This document shows, in pieces, positions 1 to 9,553 of a stretch of 64,000 nt of DNA. Numbering within the stretch: the first letter of the stretch is position 1; every line of letters starts with the position of its first letter. Location: assembly GCF_031326345.1 (NCBI RefSeq), contig NZ_CP133671.1, positions 4,216,001 to 4,280,000 of the forward strand. The letters run 5' to 3'. The notes beneath the pieces were generated by a model that saw nothing but the letters and a program-made list of their open reading frames with translations, did no database searches and was not told where the DNA came from. A program made the translations under genes and the position numbers. This stretch comes from Aureispira sp. CCB-E (lineage in GTDB: Bacteria; Bacteroidota; Bacteroidia; Chitinophagales; Saprospiraceae).

Positions 1-1123
1 CGCCTATTGCGCCCAAAACACGTACATCCTTTACTGAAGGATATGCTTTTGCCTTTGACAATTCTGTTTTCAGAACAACTTCAATAGAGGTAATGTTCTG
101 TTGCCAATTTGAATGTTGCAATAAATCTAGACTAGCATTCGCAACAGCACAAGCCAAAGGATTCCCCATAAATGTTGGACCATGCATCATTACCCCTGCT
201 TCTCCATTGCAAATTGTATCAGCGACATTTCTAGTACAAATTGTAGCTGCTAATGTCATGTAACCACCTGTCAACGCCTTTCCTATGCATAAAATATCAG
301 GCAAAACATCCGCATGTTCCACCGCGAATAACTTCCCTGTACGCCCAAATCCTGTTGCAATTTCATCTGCAATTAGCAACAAGCCATGCATTGAGCAAAG
401 GCGACGAATCTCTTTTAAATACTGAGGGGCATAAAAACGCATTCCCCCTGCACCTTGGACAATTGGCTCCAATATAAAAGCAGCTGCATTTTTAGCATGT
501 AATTCAAAAAACATTTCGATGTCTTCAATTTCCCCTGCTGCTAAAGTTTCTTCAAAACCACGTTCTGGCGCTTCCATAAAAAAGTGTTGTGGCATAAAAT
601 CTCGAAACAAATGATGCATTCCAGATACAGGGTCACAAACAGACATGGCGCCAGAAGTATCTCCATGGTAACCTTTTTTTAAGGTTAAAAACTTGGAGCG
701 ATTCTGCTTTCCTAGAGCGTGTTGATATTGTATCGCCATTTTCATAGCCACCTCTACGGAGATAGAACCACTATCGCATAAAAATACTGCTTCCAAGCCC
801 TTGGGTGTCAAGTTAACTAACTTTTTACCCAAATCAATCGCTGGCTGATGCGTCAACCCTCCAAACATCACATGCGCCATTTTTTGAGTTTGATTGACAA
901 CCGCTTGATTTAACTTTGGATGATTATAACCATGAATGACAGACCACCAACTTGCCATTCCATCTATCAATGTACGACCGTCTGTCAAATGAATTCTTAC
1001 TCCTTCCGCTGATTCCACGGGATAAACAGGGAGTGGCTGGGTCAAAGAAGTATAAGGGTGCCACAAATGTTCTTTGTCAAAAGCAATGTCTTCTTCGCTT
1101 ATTGTTGTATTGATTACTTCCAT
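1..1123 (-). CDS. bioA: Adenosylmethionine--8-amino-7-oxononanoate aminotransferase, 3'-truncated by window edge
   Basis: Biotin synthesis enzyme, a PLP-dependent class III aminotransferase that converts KAPA to DAPA with S-adenosylmethionine as amino donor. The ATG is at 1123-1121 and the reading frame stays open to base 1, giving about 374 residues; the final 50 or so lie outside the window. The N-terminus has the family's HLWHPYTS opening, then [18 protein letters not shown], the [13 protein letters not shown] segment with the PLP-contacting Asp, and IGKALTGG, whose Lys (residue 282, codon 280-278) should form the Schiff base. It continues through [15 protein letters not shown], also typical of BioA, and runs off the edge in [11 protein letters not shown]. 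The partner bioF lies about 50 kb away at 50459, so biotin genes are not clustered in this stretch. Assignment is firm from motif order. Confidence 0.95.
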   Translation of the reverse strand, partial: MEVINTTISEEDIAFDKEHLWHPYTSLTQPLPVYPVESAEGVRIHLTDGRTLIDGMASWWSVIHGYNHPKLNQAVVNQTQKMAHVMFGGLTHQPAIDLGKKLVNLTPKGLEAVFLCDSGSISVEVAMKMAIQYQHALGKQNRSKFLTLKKGYHGDTSGAMSVCDPVSGMHHLFRDFMPQHFFMEAPERGFEETLAAGEIEDIEMFFELHAKNAAAFILEPIVQGAGGMRFYAPQYLKEIRRLCSMHGLLLIADEIATGFGRTGKLFAVEHADVLPDILCIGKALTGGYMTLAATICTRNVADTICNGEAGVMMHGPTFMGNPLACAVANASLDLLQHSNWQQNITSIEVVLKTELSKAKAYPSVKDVRVLGAIG

Positions 1124-1198
1124 TCTATTTATAATTTACTAAGCTGTATTCGTTAGCATCAAAAAAAAACTTACATCTAACTGATAAACAAAATATTA

Positions 1199-1651
1199 TC
1201 AAGGCAAGCAATAACCTATCTTTTCAGTTAGAGCTACTTTACTCCTTGCAAAATGCCCTGTTCCAAAAGCAATGGGTCTTCCTTTTTCATCGTAAAGCGT
1301 TGATTCTGCAATCCATAAATTCTTAGAGCTGAATTTGACATTTCCGATTGCTTTAAGAACTCCTTGACTAACAGGACGTATAATATTAATATTATAATTC
1401 GTAGTCAATACAAATACATCTTTAACAATTGAATTAACAGCAAAAAAAGCAGCATCATCCAATAGTTTAAAATAAACACTTCCATGCATTGCTCCCAAAG
1501 CATGAAAATACTTAGGCGATATTTCTAAGGTAATTGTTGCCTTTTCTTCTTCTATGTGCAATGTTGTAGTTTCATAAAAACTACTGTTAATAGATGCCCC
1601 TTCTAGGTACATTCGTTCTAATTTTCGATAGTGCAGTTCATTATCTGTCAT
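1199..1651 (-). CDS. PaaI-like hotdog-fold thioesterase
   Basis: Small acyl-CoA thioesterase-like protein of about 150 residues, usual length for the PaaI/4HBT hotdog family. The central HGSVYFKLLDDAAFFA segment matches the family's HGGxxxxLxDxAxxxA helix, where the Asp/Glu-type residue supports thioester hydrolysis; the strand that follows (VFVLTTNYNINIIRPV) is the typical NIxYLRPV region. Substrate cannot be read from sequence. The open frame extends upstream to an ATG at 1687, but I prefer the ATG at 1651 because the added dozen residues (MCELLDRIKKDI) do not belong to the fold and a purine-rich AAAAAAGA precedes 1651. It lies downstream of and in the same direction as nothing obvious; bioA is 75 bp further on in the same orientation and could be co-transcribed. 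Confidence 0.8.
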   Translation of the reverse strand: MTDNELHYRKLERMYLEGASINSSFYETTTLHIEEEKATITLEISPKYFHALGAMHGSVYFKLLDDAAFFAVNSIVKDVFVLTTNYNINIIRPVSQGVLKAIGNVKFSSKNLWIAESTLYDEKGRPIAFGTGHFARSKVALTEKIGYCLP

Positions 1652-1829
1652 AATGTCTTTTTTAATTCTATCCAATAATTCGCACAAGATAAGAAGTTCA
1701 AGAAAGGAACAAGCCTATTTATTTCAATTTAATTATATTCACGATGCTTCGTACTTAAAAAAACGTTCTTAACTTTAACTTGATTATTAAACATTATTAT
1801 CTTCCTTTATTCAATTTCCATAAAATACA

Positions 1830-4751
1830 ATGAACAAGTTCTTCTTATCTTTTTTTATAGTCTTCATCATTGGTTGCACAACACCTCAACCCAACTCCTC
1901 TAACAATTCTACCACTTACACACAATACGTTAACCCATTCATAGGAACAGGGGGACACGGACATACTTATCCCGGTGCAACACTTCCATTTGGCATGATG
2001 CAGCTAAGCCCTGACACTCGCTTGACGGGTTGGGACGGTTGCTCTGGATACCATTATACCGATTCGGTTATCTATGGTTTTAGCCATACACATTTAAGTG
2101 GCACGGGGGTTTCTGATTATGGCGATTTATTGTTAATGCCACACAGCCAGACAATCCCTCCGAGTTTAGAATACACAAAGTATAAATCTGCTTTTGAAAA
2201 AAATACCGAAAAAGCGTCGGCAGGTTACTATGAGGTAAAGCTCCAAGAAGGAAACATTCAGGTTGCCCTATCTACTACAGCTCGCGCAGGAATGCATCAG
2301 TACACTTTTCCAAAAGGCGCCCTACAAAATGTTTTATTAGATTTACAACATAGAGATCAGCTCTTAGCTGCCAGTTTGGAAATAGTAGACGAGCAAACCG
2401 TTCGAGGTTTTCGACGCTCTAATGCTTGGGCAACGGATCAGCATTTTTATTTCTATTTACAATTCTCAAAGCCATTCAAAGCACCAGCTTTGCTAAAGAA
2501 CGATCGAGAAGAAGTGGTTCATGCTCAATTTAATTTTGATAATAACGATCAAGAATTGTTAGTAAAAGTGGGCATTTCTAGTGTTTCTATGGAAGGCGCT
2601 CAAAAGAATTTAGAAAAAGAAATTGCGCATTGGGATTTTGAAAAAGTTCGAACGGCTGCTAATCAAGCTTGGGAAAAAGAATTGCAAAAAGTAGCAATAG
2701 AAGGAGGTACAGAAGATCAAAAAACAATTTTTTATACAGCGCTTTACCACTCCTTTTTAGCTCCTAATTTATTTATGGATGTCGATGGTAAATATCGTGG
2801 TACTGATTTGAAGATACACCAAGCGAAAGACTTTGACAACTATACTATTTTCTCCCTATGGGATACCTTTAGAGGCACCCACCCGCTTTATACAATCTTG
2901 CAACGCAAACGAACCACCGATTTTATCAAAACTTTTTTGGCTCAATATCAGCAAGGAGGGCAACTTCCTGTTTGGGAACTAGCGGGTAATTATACTGGTT
3001 GTATGATTGGCTATCATTCTGTCTCTGTTATTGCTGATGCTTATGCAAAAGGAATTCAAGATTTCGATACTCAACTTGCTTTAGAAGCCATGCAACACAG
3101 TGCTATGAAAGACCATTTAGGCTTATCTTTTTACAAAGACAAAGGTTTTATAGGTTGTGACGAAGAAGCCGAATCGGTTTCAAAAACATTGGAGTATGCT
3201 TATGACGATTGGTGTATTGCCACATTTGCTCAAGCAATTGGAAATGATTCTTTATACCGATCTTACCTTCAACGTGCACAGGGATACAAAAATTTATACG
3301 ATCCCAATAGTGGCTTCTTACGAGGTAGGATACATGGAGGGTGGTTTTCTCCTTTTGAGCCAAGTGAAGTCAACTTTAATTATACAGAAGCGAATGGCTG
3401 GCAGTATACGCTGTTTGCACCACAAGACATTCAAGGTTTGATTCAATTGATGGGAGGTTCCAATAGTTTTGAAAAAAAGCTAGATCAATTATTCACCACT
3501 GAAAGCACATTAGAAGGTAGACATCAAGTAGATATTACAGGGTTGATTGGGCAATATGCCCATGGCAATGAACCGAGTCATCATGTCGCTTATTTGTATA
3601 ATTACATCCAAAAGCCTTGGAAAACGCAAGAAAGAGTGCATCAAATCATGCAAGAGATGTATCAAAATGCTCCTGATGGTCTTTCTGGTAATGAAGATTG
3701 TGGGCAAATGTCTTCTTGGTATAACCTTAGTGCAATGGGCTTTTACTCTGTTACTCCTGGGACCAATTACTATACATTGGGCAGTCCAACCTTTGAAAAA
3801 ATTCGTTTAAATCTAGAAAACGGAAAACAATTTACCATCAAAGCAAACGGGTTGAACTCTAAAAATATATACGTGCAATCGGTTCAACTCAATGGAAAAG
3901 ATTATAATCTAGGTTATCTTCAACATGATGTTATTATGAAAGGAGGCGAACTAATTTTTGAAATGGGAAGCCAGCCTAATAAACAATGGGCTGCTTCAAA
4001 AGAAGCCATTCCTCCTTCTCAAATTACAGAGGCATTGATTGTTCCTGCACCATATTTGCTAGCAACAGGGAAAACTTTTGTAGATGAAATGCGTGTAGAA
4101 ATGGGAGCAGCTTGTCAAGATTGTATGATTCACTATACCATAGATGGCAGCCAACCAACCGCTCAAAGTCCTATTTATTCAGAAGGAATTGTTATCAAAG
4201 AAACTACTAATTTTCAATTAATTGCTATCAATCCAGAAGGAAAAGAAAGTGCTGTTATTCAAGAAGAAATTATTAAAATCAATGACAACCGTGCCATTAC
4301 AATCAATAGCCAATACGAAAACCAGTACGCTGCGGGAGGTGACAAGGCATTGATTGATCATTTGCGGGGAGGAGCTAATTTTAGAACAGGTTCTTGGCAA
4401 GGCTACCAAAAAGATTTGGATGTTATTGTTGATTTAGGAGAACCAAAATCTATTGCTAGCATTGAAGTGGGATTTTTGCAGGATATTCAATCTTGGATTT
4501 TCTATCCTAAAAAAGTAGCGTTTTTCATCTCAAAAGATGGCAAAAACTTCCAAGCATTGGGAGAGACTTCTAGTGATTTTCCAGATAATAAATACGGTGC
4601 TTTTACCGAAAATTTAGTCTTTGATTTGGATAAAAAATCAATGGCTCGTTATGTCAAAGTTTTGGCAACTAATTATGGCGTTTGCCCTGAATGGCATCTT
4701 GGTGCAGGAGGAAACACTTGGATCTTTGCCGATGAAATTACGATAAAGTAA
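1830..4751 (+). CDS. GH92 family alpha-mannosidase lipoprotein with CBM/discoidin-like C-terminus
   Basis: Predicted exo-acting alpha-mannosidase (GH92, calcium-dependent inverting enzymes that trim mannose from N-glycans or mannan). Residues 1-16 form a lipoprotein signal with lipobox IIGC, so it should sit on the outer membrane. The GH92 N-terminal beta domain starts at YVNPFIGTGGHGHTYPGA; the catalytic (alpha/alpha)6 part includes the hallmark HGNEPSHH (about residues 577-584) and GNEDCGQMSSWY (about 619-630). After roughly residue 755 comes a chitobiase C-terminal-type domain (YTIDGSQPT) and then an F5/8 type C (discoidin) carbohydrate-binding domain to the end. At 973 residues it is longer than plain GH92 enzymes (about 750) because of these two modules. 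It is monocistronic, with a hairpin terminator just after the stop. No SusC/D pair adjoins it, which is unusual for a polysaccharide-utilisation locus. Confidence 0.93.
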   Translation: MNKFFLSFFIVFIIGCTTPQPNSSNNSTTYTQYVNPFIGTGGHGHTYPGATLPFGMMQLSPDTRLTGWDGCSGYHYTDSVIYGFSHTHLSGTGVSDYGDLLLMPHSQTIPPSLEYTKYKSAFEKNTEKASAGYYEVKLQEGNIQVALSTTARAGMHQYTFPKGALQNVLLDLQHRDQLLAASLEIVDEQTVRGFRRSNAWATDQHFYFYLQFSKPFKAPALLKNDREEVVHAQFNFDNNDQELLVKVGISSVSMEGAQKNLEKEIAHWDFEKVRTAANQAWEKELQKVAIEGGTEDQKTIFYTALYHSFLAPNLFMDVDGKYRGTDLKIHQAKDFDNYTIFSLWDTFRGTHPLYTILQRKRTTDFIKTFLAQYQQGGQLPVWELAGNYTGCMIGYHSVSVIADAYAKGIQDFDTQLALEAMQHSAMKDHLGLSFYKDKGFIGCDEEAESVSKTLEYAYDDWCIATFAQAIGNDSLYRSYLQRAQGYKNLYDPNSGFLRGRIHGGWFSPFEPSEVNFNYTEANGWQYTLFAPQDIQGLIQLMGGSNSFEKKLDQLFTTESTLEGRHQVDITGLIGQYAHGNEPSHHVAYLYNYIQKPWKTQERVHQIMQEMYQNAPDGLSGNEDCGQMSSWYNLSAMGFYSVTPGTNYYTLGSPTFEKIRLNLENGKQFTIKANGLNSKNIYVQSVQLNGKDYNLGYLQHDVIMKGGELIFEMGSQPNKQWAASKEAIPPSQITEALIVPAPYLLATGKTFVDEMRVEMGAACQDCMIHYTIDGSQPTAQSPIYSEGIVIKETTNFQLIAINPEGKESAVIQEEIIKINDNRAITINSQYENQYAAGGDKALIDHLRGGANFRTGSWQGYQKDLDVIVDLGEPKSIASIEVGFLQDIQSWIFYPKKVAFFISKDGKNFQALGETSSDFPDNKYGAFTENLVFDLDKKSMARYVKVLATNYGVCPEWHLGAGGNTWIFADEITIK

Positions 4752-4769
4752 TTATTATTTTGTATTCGT

Positions 4770-4812
4770 GGTTCGCTGCTTTTTCATATAAAAAAAACAG
4801 CGAACCATTTTA
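4770..4812 (+). terminator. Hairpin terminator after the GH92 gene
   Basis: The 9-bp arms GGTTCGCTG (4770-4778) and CAGCGAACC (4798-4806) pair exactly, with T-rich and A-rich stretches between them extending the stem, and ATTTTA follows. It lies 18 bp after the GH92 stop. Confidence 0.6.
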
Positions 4813-4911
4813 TAGAACCTACTCATGATGCATAGAATGATTTATTTTCAACTTTTTAAAAAGCAACAAAACTAAGTCTGAGTAAAACATTATTACAAAA
4901 AAGTCAACTTA

Positions 4912-5790
4912 ATGAAAATATTCCCATCACTACTAATTCATCTTTTAGTTCTTATCTGCTCTACGTTTATATTGAGTTGCTCTAATGACAATGACATCCA
5001 ATCAAAAAAAATACTTCCTCAAAGTGCCATAAAATTTGAAACTGGAAACTATACTCATGGCTCTTTTAAAAGCAAAGAAAGAGGGCATGTTGATTTTAAT
5101 GTTTACCTACCTCCCAACTGGTCAAAAGACAACACGGAAGAATATGGCTTAATGATCTTGCTTCACGGTCAAGGAGAAGATGAATTTACTTTTTTGGGAG
5201 CTCTTCCTGCCTCTAGTCTAAATCACTGGATAAAACAACAATTTATATCAGATAACTTTGTACTAATTGCCGTACGAGGTGGCACAAACACTAATAAAAT
5301 GCAGTGGTATTCCAACTCCAATGAAGCGATGATAACTAGTTTGGATGCCCAAGAATTGAGACGTTATTGCCATAGGAATTTCCATACTAGCCTAAATCCT
5401 TCCAAAATTTCTATCTTAGGACACTCTAGAGGTGCGACAGGAGCTCTAAACTTTGCACTTTACTTTCCGAATCAATTTGCCTCTGTTGTCTCTAGTGCAT
5501 TTGTCAGCGATTATGCGGTGGAACGATTGCAACAAGCTGCCAATCAAAATTTAGATGTACTTTTACAACGTAAAGTTCCCATTTATATGCTTATTGGTGA
5601 AAACGATCAATATGTGTTGAACAACAAGCGAAAAGGAAGCCCTAATATGAGTGCCTTTTTTCACTCCAAAGGCATTGAGCATCAATTCAAAGTTGTTCCT
5701 AAAAAATCACACCGTTTAGCCGAATTGTGGGAATATCCAACCAATATCAATTGCCTTAAATTTTGCCTCGAATCGTGGCAATCTCAATAG
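4912..5790 (+). CDS. Alpha/beta-hydrolase (esterase-type) lipoprotein
   Basis: Predicted envelope-anchored serine esterase. Residues 1-23 are a lipoprotein signal ending in ILSC. The fold is read from the HG oxyanion strand (MILLHGQGED, about residues 81-90), the nucleophile elbow GHSRG with Ser172, a likely acid Asp232 (IGENDQY) and a likely catalytic His267 (KKSHRLAE); order and spacing fit the esterase D / PHB-depolymerase-like group. The 292-residue length is normal. It follows the GH92 gene in the same direction, but a terminator and 160 bp separate them, so a common transcript is not assured. A role in removing acyl groups from sugars is possible from the neighbourhood, but that is inference only. 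Confidence 0.8.
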   Translation: MKIFPSLLIHLLVLICSTFILSCSNDNDIQSKKILPQSAIKFETGNYTHGSFKSKERGHVDFNVYLPPNWSKDNTEEYGLMILLHGQGEDEFTFLGALPASSLNHWIKQQFISDNFVLIAVRGGTNTNKMQWYSNSNEAMITSLDAQELRRYCHRNFHTSLNPSKISILGHSRGATGALNFALYFPNQFASVVSSAFVSDYAVERLQQAANQNLDVLLQRKVPIYMLIGENDQYVLNNKRKGSPNMSAFFHSKGIEHQFKVVPKKSHRLAELWEYPTNINCLKFCLESWQSQ

Positions 5791-5969
5791 GTATTTACAC
5801 CAAGTATTGTACAGCTCTTAGGGGTATTTCTTATTTTTATCGTCTAACTAGATAGAACCATTGATTATTCTCTATTAACATCGTTTTGACCAATAATCAA
5901 TAAGGCTTATCTTTTAAAAATTCTATGGAACAATTTAGAATCGAAAACTAAGAACTCGTCAAAAAAACG

Positions 5970-5977
5970 TATCTTTG
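5970..5977 (+). promoter_or_regulatory. Bacteroidota-type -7 box TATCTTTG upstream of the desaturase gene
   Basis: TATCTTTG matches the TAnnTTTG consensus used by the Bacteroidota primary sigma factor. It lies 84 bp before the chosen ATG of the desaturase gene. No clear TTG -33 element is seen at the usual spacing. Confidence 0.45.
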
Positions 5978-6061
5978 CACCAAGAAATAGGACAGCATTG
6001 TGTTATGTGCCTGTAAGAACATGTAATCATTGCTGAAATTTTGAAATCAATCAAGTTTATA

Positions 6062-7132
6062 ATGAGAGAACTGCCAAAAATTACGGATCCAATATTCGTA
6101 AAAAAAGAATTGAAAGGAATGGATAAATTTTTTGTCACTAAAATTAGAGATGAAAGAGACTTGCCTTTTATTCATTTAATGCTAAAAATTACATTTATAC
6201 TAATACCATCTGCTATCCTTTTGTACTCCCCTTTATTGCAAGGCAACTATTGGTGGGCGTGGGCGGCATTTCATCTATTTTTAACTATCGTTGTCTTTTT
6301 GGGACCTTACACCTTAATGTTGCACAATACAAGTCATCGACCATTTTTCAAACGAGAAAACGAAGTTTGGAACAAATACATTCCTTGGGTTTTGGGGCCT
6401 CTGTTGGGACAATCACCTGAATTGTATTTCATCCATCATATGGGGATGCACCACAATGAGGGCAATATGCCAGAAGACAAAAGCTCTACAATGCCATTTC
6501 AAAGAGATAGTTTCTTTGGTTTTTTGCACTATTACTTGCGTTTTTTATTAATAGGAATCATTGAACTAGCACAATACTTCTTTGGCAAAAAAAGAAAAGC
6601 ACTCGGCATCAAGGCTGCTAGAGCAGAATTTACTTACCTATCCATTTTAGCCTTGCTTTGTATTTTTGTTAATTTGGGAGCTACAATGACTGTTTTTATC
6701 ATTCCATTGTTAATTATTCGTTTTGCTATGATGTCTGGTAATTGGGGACAACATGCCTTTGTCGATCCCAACGATCCCGACAACGACTATACAAGTAGTA
6801 TTACTTGCATTAATTCTGGATACAACCAAAAATGCTTCAATGATGGTTACCACATTGGACATCATTTGGTTCCAAATATGCATTGGACAGATATGCCGAT
6901 TAAATTTCAAGAGAATTTGCAAAAATACTCTGATAATAAATCTTTAATATTTGAAGGACTAGATTTTCAATTAGTTTGGGTGCTACTGATGGTCAAACGA
7001 TACGATATTTTAGCCAAGCACTTAGTCAACATTAACGGCAATACATTTGCATCTGACGAAGAGGCTATTGCCATTATGAAAGAAAGAACTAGACGTTTCT
7101 CAAAAGAAAAGTTGCAATTTTATACTCAATAA
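6062..7132 (+). CDS. Membrane fatty-acid desaturase
   Basis: Integral membrane di-iron desaturase. Three histidine clusters are present in order: HNTSH, HHMGMHH and HIGHH, followed by VPNMHW, which supply the iron ligands of the FA_desaturase family. Four hydrophobic segments flank them (around LMLKITFILIPSAILLY, WAAFHLFLTIVVFLG, YLSILALLCIFVNLG and TVFIIPLLIIRFAMM). The open frame reaches a TTG at 6041, but the ATG at 6062 (MRELPKITD) is preferred. Length from there is 356 residues, normal for the family. The gene stands alone between a -7-like promoter box and a strong terminator. The regiospecificity and substrate (acyl lipid, carotenoid or other) cannot be decided here. Confidence 0.85.
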   Translation: MRELPKITDPIFVKKELKGMDKFFVTKIRDERDLPFIHLMLKITFILIPSAILLYSPLLQGNYWWAWAAFHLFLTIVVFLGPYTLMLHNTSHRPFFKRENEVWNKYIPWVLGPLLGQSPELYFIHHMGMHHNEGNMPEDKSSTMPFQRDSFFGFLHYYLRFLLIGIIELAQYFFGKKRKALGIKAARAEFTYLSILALLCIFVNLGATMTVFIIPLLIIRFAMMSGNWGQHAFVDPNDPDNDYTSSITCINSGYNQKCFNDGYHIGHHLVPNMHWTDMPIKFQENLQKYSDNKSLIFEGLDFQLVWVLLMVKRYDILAKHLVNINGNTFASDEEAIAIMKERTRRFSKEKLQFYTQ

Positions 7133-7158
7133 GTGAACCTTTCATTTCCTGAATAGTT

Positions 7159-7198
7159 AAAAAAACGGATTCGTATCAATCGAGTCCGTTTTTTTTTG
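7159..7198 (+). terminator. Intrinsic terminator after the desaturase gene
   Basis: An A-run plus CGGATTCG (to 7173) pairs with CGAGTCCG plus a run of T (7181-7198), with one mismatch inside the stem. This is a typical rho-independent terminator 25 bp after the stop. Confidence 0.8.
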
Positions 7199-7379
7199 AT
7201 CTACACTACATTAGTTGTACCTTTGTTTAGAAATCCATTTATCATTAACCTTAGTAGTTGTCTAATTATCAAACAGCTATACCTGTGAATATCCCACTTC
7301 GTAAAATACATTGTGGCTAGCTTTGCTCGATAGCTTGCATTTGGTTAGTAAACTACTCTAATCTTAAACTCGAATTACG

Positions 7380-7961
7380 ATGAAAAAATTTGTCCAATCT
7401 CCATTTTTACTAGGTTTGCTCTTTGTTTGCACCCTTCTATTTTCAAGCTTTTCGGTAGAATATTCAAAAGTTGATAGTAGAGACGATAATCCCCCTGTCA
7501 CCCAAAAGGAAAACCGCCGTAAGCATCGCCTTGAAAAACGCCAAGCTAGACTACAAAAACGTTTGAAGAAAAGCAAAAACACTGTAAAGCGTCAACGAAT
7601 TCAGAAAAAAATTCGAGGAATTCAAAAACAGAAAGACGATGGTTTTGGAAGCCCTGCGTTGGGAATTGTTGGAATGGTATTGTCTATCCTTTCCTTCATT
7701 TTGTTCGTTGCATTTATCGCTAGCTTGCTTTCAGCTGCTGTTGCTGGAATTGCTATAGGAATTACTTCTTTGGGCTTATTATTAGGTGGTTTAGGGCTTG
7801 CCATTATAGGCTTGACCATATCTATTATTTCACTAATTTTGAATGCCAAAAACCCTGATAAATTTACCATGAGAGGCTTTGGGCTTGCAGGAATGATTGT
7901 CGGTAGTATTATGACAGGTATTTTTATTGTTGCTGCTGTCGTTTTCTTTGCGTTCATGTAA
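7380..7961 (+). CDS. Small membrane protein with basic coiled segment (DUF4190-like C-terminus)
   Basis: I do not recognise a function. The 193-residue product starts with a signal-like hydrophobic stretch (residues 1-24), followed by a highly basic, Lys/Arg/Gln-rich helix (about residues 40-85: ENRRKHRLEKRQ, then repeated KR pairs) and then two or three very hydrophobic Gly/Ile/Leu segments (GSPALGIVGMVLSILSF, GIAIGITSLGLLLGGLG, GLAGMIVGSIMTGIF). The GxxGxxxG spacing of the C-terminal half resembles DUF4190-type membrane proteins, in which such hairpins are common. It is a single gene ended by a terminator at about 8005-8037 and followed by an IS element. Confidence 0.6.
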   Translation: MKKFVQSPFLLGLLFVCTLLFSSFSVEYSKVDSRDDNPPVTQKENRRKHRLEKRQARLQKRLKKSKNTVKRQRIQKKIRGIQKQKDDGFGSPALGIVGMVLSILSFILFVAFIASLLSAAVAGIAIGITSLGLLLGGLGLAIIGLTISIISLILNAKNPDKFTMRGFGLAGMIVGSIMTGIFIVAAVVFFAFM

Positions 7962-8004
7962 AATAACTTTATCCTCTGGATACCATATAACTTAACTTAT
8001 CAGG

Positions 8005-8037
8005 AGCTTGCATTTCTTAGGAATTGCAAGCTTTTTT
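8005..8037 (+). terminator. Intrinsic terminator after the small membrane protein gene
   Basis: AGCTTGCA (8005-8012) pairs with TGCAAGCT (8025-8032), followed by a run of six T. It lies just outside the left end of the IS4-family element, which did not disturb it. Confidence 0.7.
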
Positions 8038-8054
8038 GTTTTCGTGTTGCAACA

Positions 8055-9526
8055 AAACATGAGTCATCCCGAATTTTCTAAAGCACATTGACAAAATAAA
8101 AATGTTAAGATAAAATGGATGGCTTTTCTAAGTCTGTAAATCGGCATCGAAGTCTTTCGGTGCCGATTTCCTGTTCTAGGACACCAAATATTAATGATAG
8201 TAGTCATAGTTGCTCTAAAGTTCCTCAACATCCGAAACAAAAAATCCATTACCAAAGTAACTAACATCAACATTTTAAGACGATTTTCAAAGAACCAAAG
8301 CCTAGGAGACTCCATACCCAACTCTGATTTTCCATATCTAAAAACCTGTTCAATATCCCATCGTTTCATATAAGAATAGAACATTTCCCATGCTTTGCCA
8401 CAAGTGTCAATTACTTCATTGGTTAGCAAGTACATAGGAGAAGTGCCTTTGCGTTTATCACGAACAATAACGAGGTATAAATCTGTTTGGGGAAACCATG
8501 GATGAGCTACTTTTCGGTAGAGTATTTTGACGCTTCTCGTTTCTTTCCGAATATTATCCCATATTAGGCGATGATCCTTAGCTTTTTGTCCCAGAGAAAG
8601 ACGATAGGTATTTTTCTTCACTCCATTTTCATCAATCAAATTATTAAGCTTTTTCCAACGAACTAGAAACTTTGCTTTAAAGTTGAGCATACGTTCTACA
8701 AAAACACCATTGGCATAACCTCTATCAAAGACATGAAGCACATCCGCTTGTGTAGATGCTACACGTTTATTTAGAGCATTAAACATCCGATAAAATATCT
8801 CCGAACTTTCCTCTTTATGTTTACCTCTTGTGGCAAACCAACGCATTTTAGATATTTGAGGAACTTCCTTCGCATGCAAGGAGGTTAAAACTGCACCCGA
8901 CCACTCAAATCCAGGAACACAAATACGTTTATGCTTATCATAATAACCTGGTTTTATTCGTGTTAACCGTTGACTCTTCTTACTGTGTACTGGGCTTAGC
9001 CCTTCACTAAACCAACTTTCGGGCTTTTCTAGTACACTATCATCCCAGAGCATCAACCAACTTTTTCCTAATTCTTGCTTATCTTCCAATCTAGCAACAA
9101 ACTCTTCTTCTAAATGTTGATCTATTATTTGGTAATCCCATTTCTTACTGCGAAATAAATTACTCACACGTTTTACTCCTGCTTTAGCTTTTTTAGGACC
9201 AAGAACTAAGGCGCCTAACTCGGTCAATAGCAAGGCATCTGAACGATTTCTTGACATTAAAACTGCTATAAATACATTATAAAATGTACGCACCAAACGT
9301 TTATCTAAATCTTCATCTAGTTTTAAGAGTAATTTAGACAAGTATTGATGTGAGCGATGTAAAATTGTCCATCCTGCTCCATTCTCTTTATTGATATTTT
9401 CTGTATCTTGTAGTTTATTATAATACATAGGAATCTCTAATTTTTTGTGGTAATTAAATCTAGTAGATTCCTATCTTTTTTCCAAAAAAAAAGTCATCGC
9501 CGAAAAATTCGGGATGACTCATGTTT
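8055..9526 (-). mobile_element. IS4-family insertion sequence, about 1.47 kb, apparently complete
   Basis: A transposase gene is flanked by inverted repeats: ACATGAGTCATCCCGAA plus T-run at 8057-8077 and its complement at 9504-9524, about 21 bp identical, with the match continuing two further A/T bases outward. The octamer AACAAAAC occurs at 8051-8058 and again at 9528-9535. This could be a target duplication but does not abut both repeats cleanly, so exact ends are uncertain by a few bases. The insertion lies between two convergent genes, downstream of both, so it breaks nothing visible. Confidence 0.8.
8064..9428 (-). CDS. IS4-family DDE transposase
   Basis: Transposase of 454 residues, full length for IS4-type enzymes. 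The DDE residues are visible: first Asp in the LWDDSVLEKP segment, second Asp in VFDRGYANGVF, and the Glu within YMKRWDIEQVFRYGKSE, which is the Y-x2-R-x3-E-x6-K signature of the IS4 group. No frameshift or internal stop is seen, so the enzyme may be active. The stop codon sits within 10 bp of the left inverted repeat, a compact arrangement typical of simple insertion sequences. No passenger gene is present. Confidence 0.92.
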   Translation of the reverse strand: MYYNKLQDTENINKENGAGWTILHRSHQYLSKLLLKLDEDLDKRLVRTFYNVFIAVLMSRNRSDALLLTELGALVLGPKKAKAGVKRVSNLFRSKKWDYQIIDQHLEEEFVARLEDKQELGKSWLMLWDDSVLEKPESWFSEGLSPVHSKKSQRLTRIKPGYYDKHKRICVPGFEWSGAVLTSLHAKEVPQISKMRWFATRGKHKEESSEIFYRMFNALNKRVASTQADVLHVFDRGYANGVFVERMLNFKAKFLVRWKKLNNLIDENGVKKNTYRLSLGQKAKDHRLIWDNIRKETRSVKILYRKVAHPWFPQTDLYLVIVRDKRKGTSPMYLLTNEVIDTCGKAWEMFYSYMKRWDIEQVFRYGKSELGMESPRLWFFENRLKMLMLVTLVMDFLFRMLRNFRATMTTIINIWCPRTGNRHRKTSMPIYRLRKAIHFILTFLFCQCALENSG

Positions 9527-9553
9527 GAACAAAACAGTACTATTCGTTGAATC

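Noticed and set aside
7622-7957. Minus-strand frame of 111 codons opposite the small membrane protein
   Set aside because: Shadow of the hydrophobic helices; Pro/Ile/Ala-rich, typical of antisense of Gly/Ile/Leu codons.
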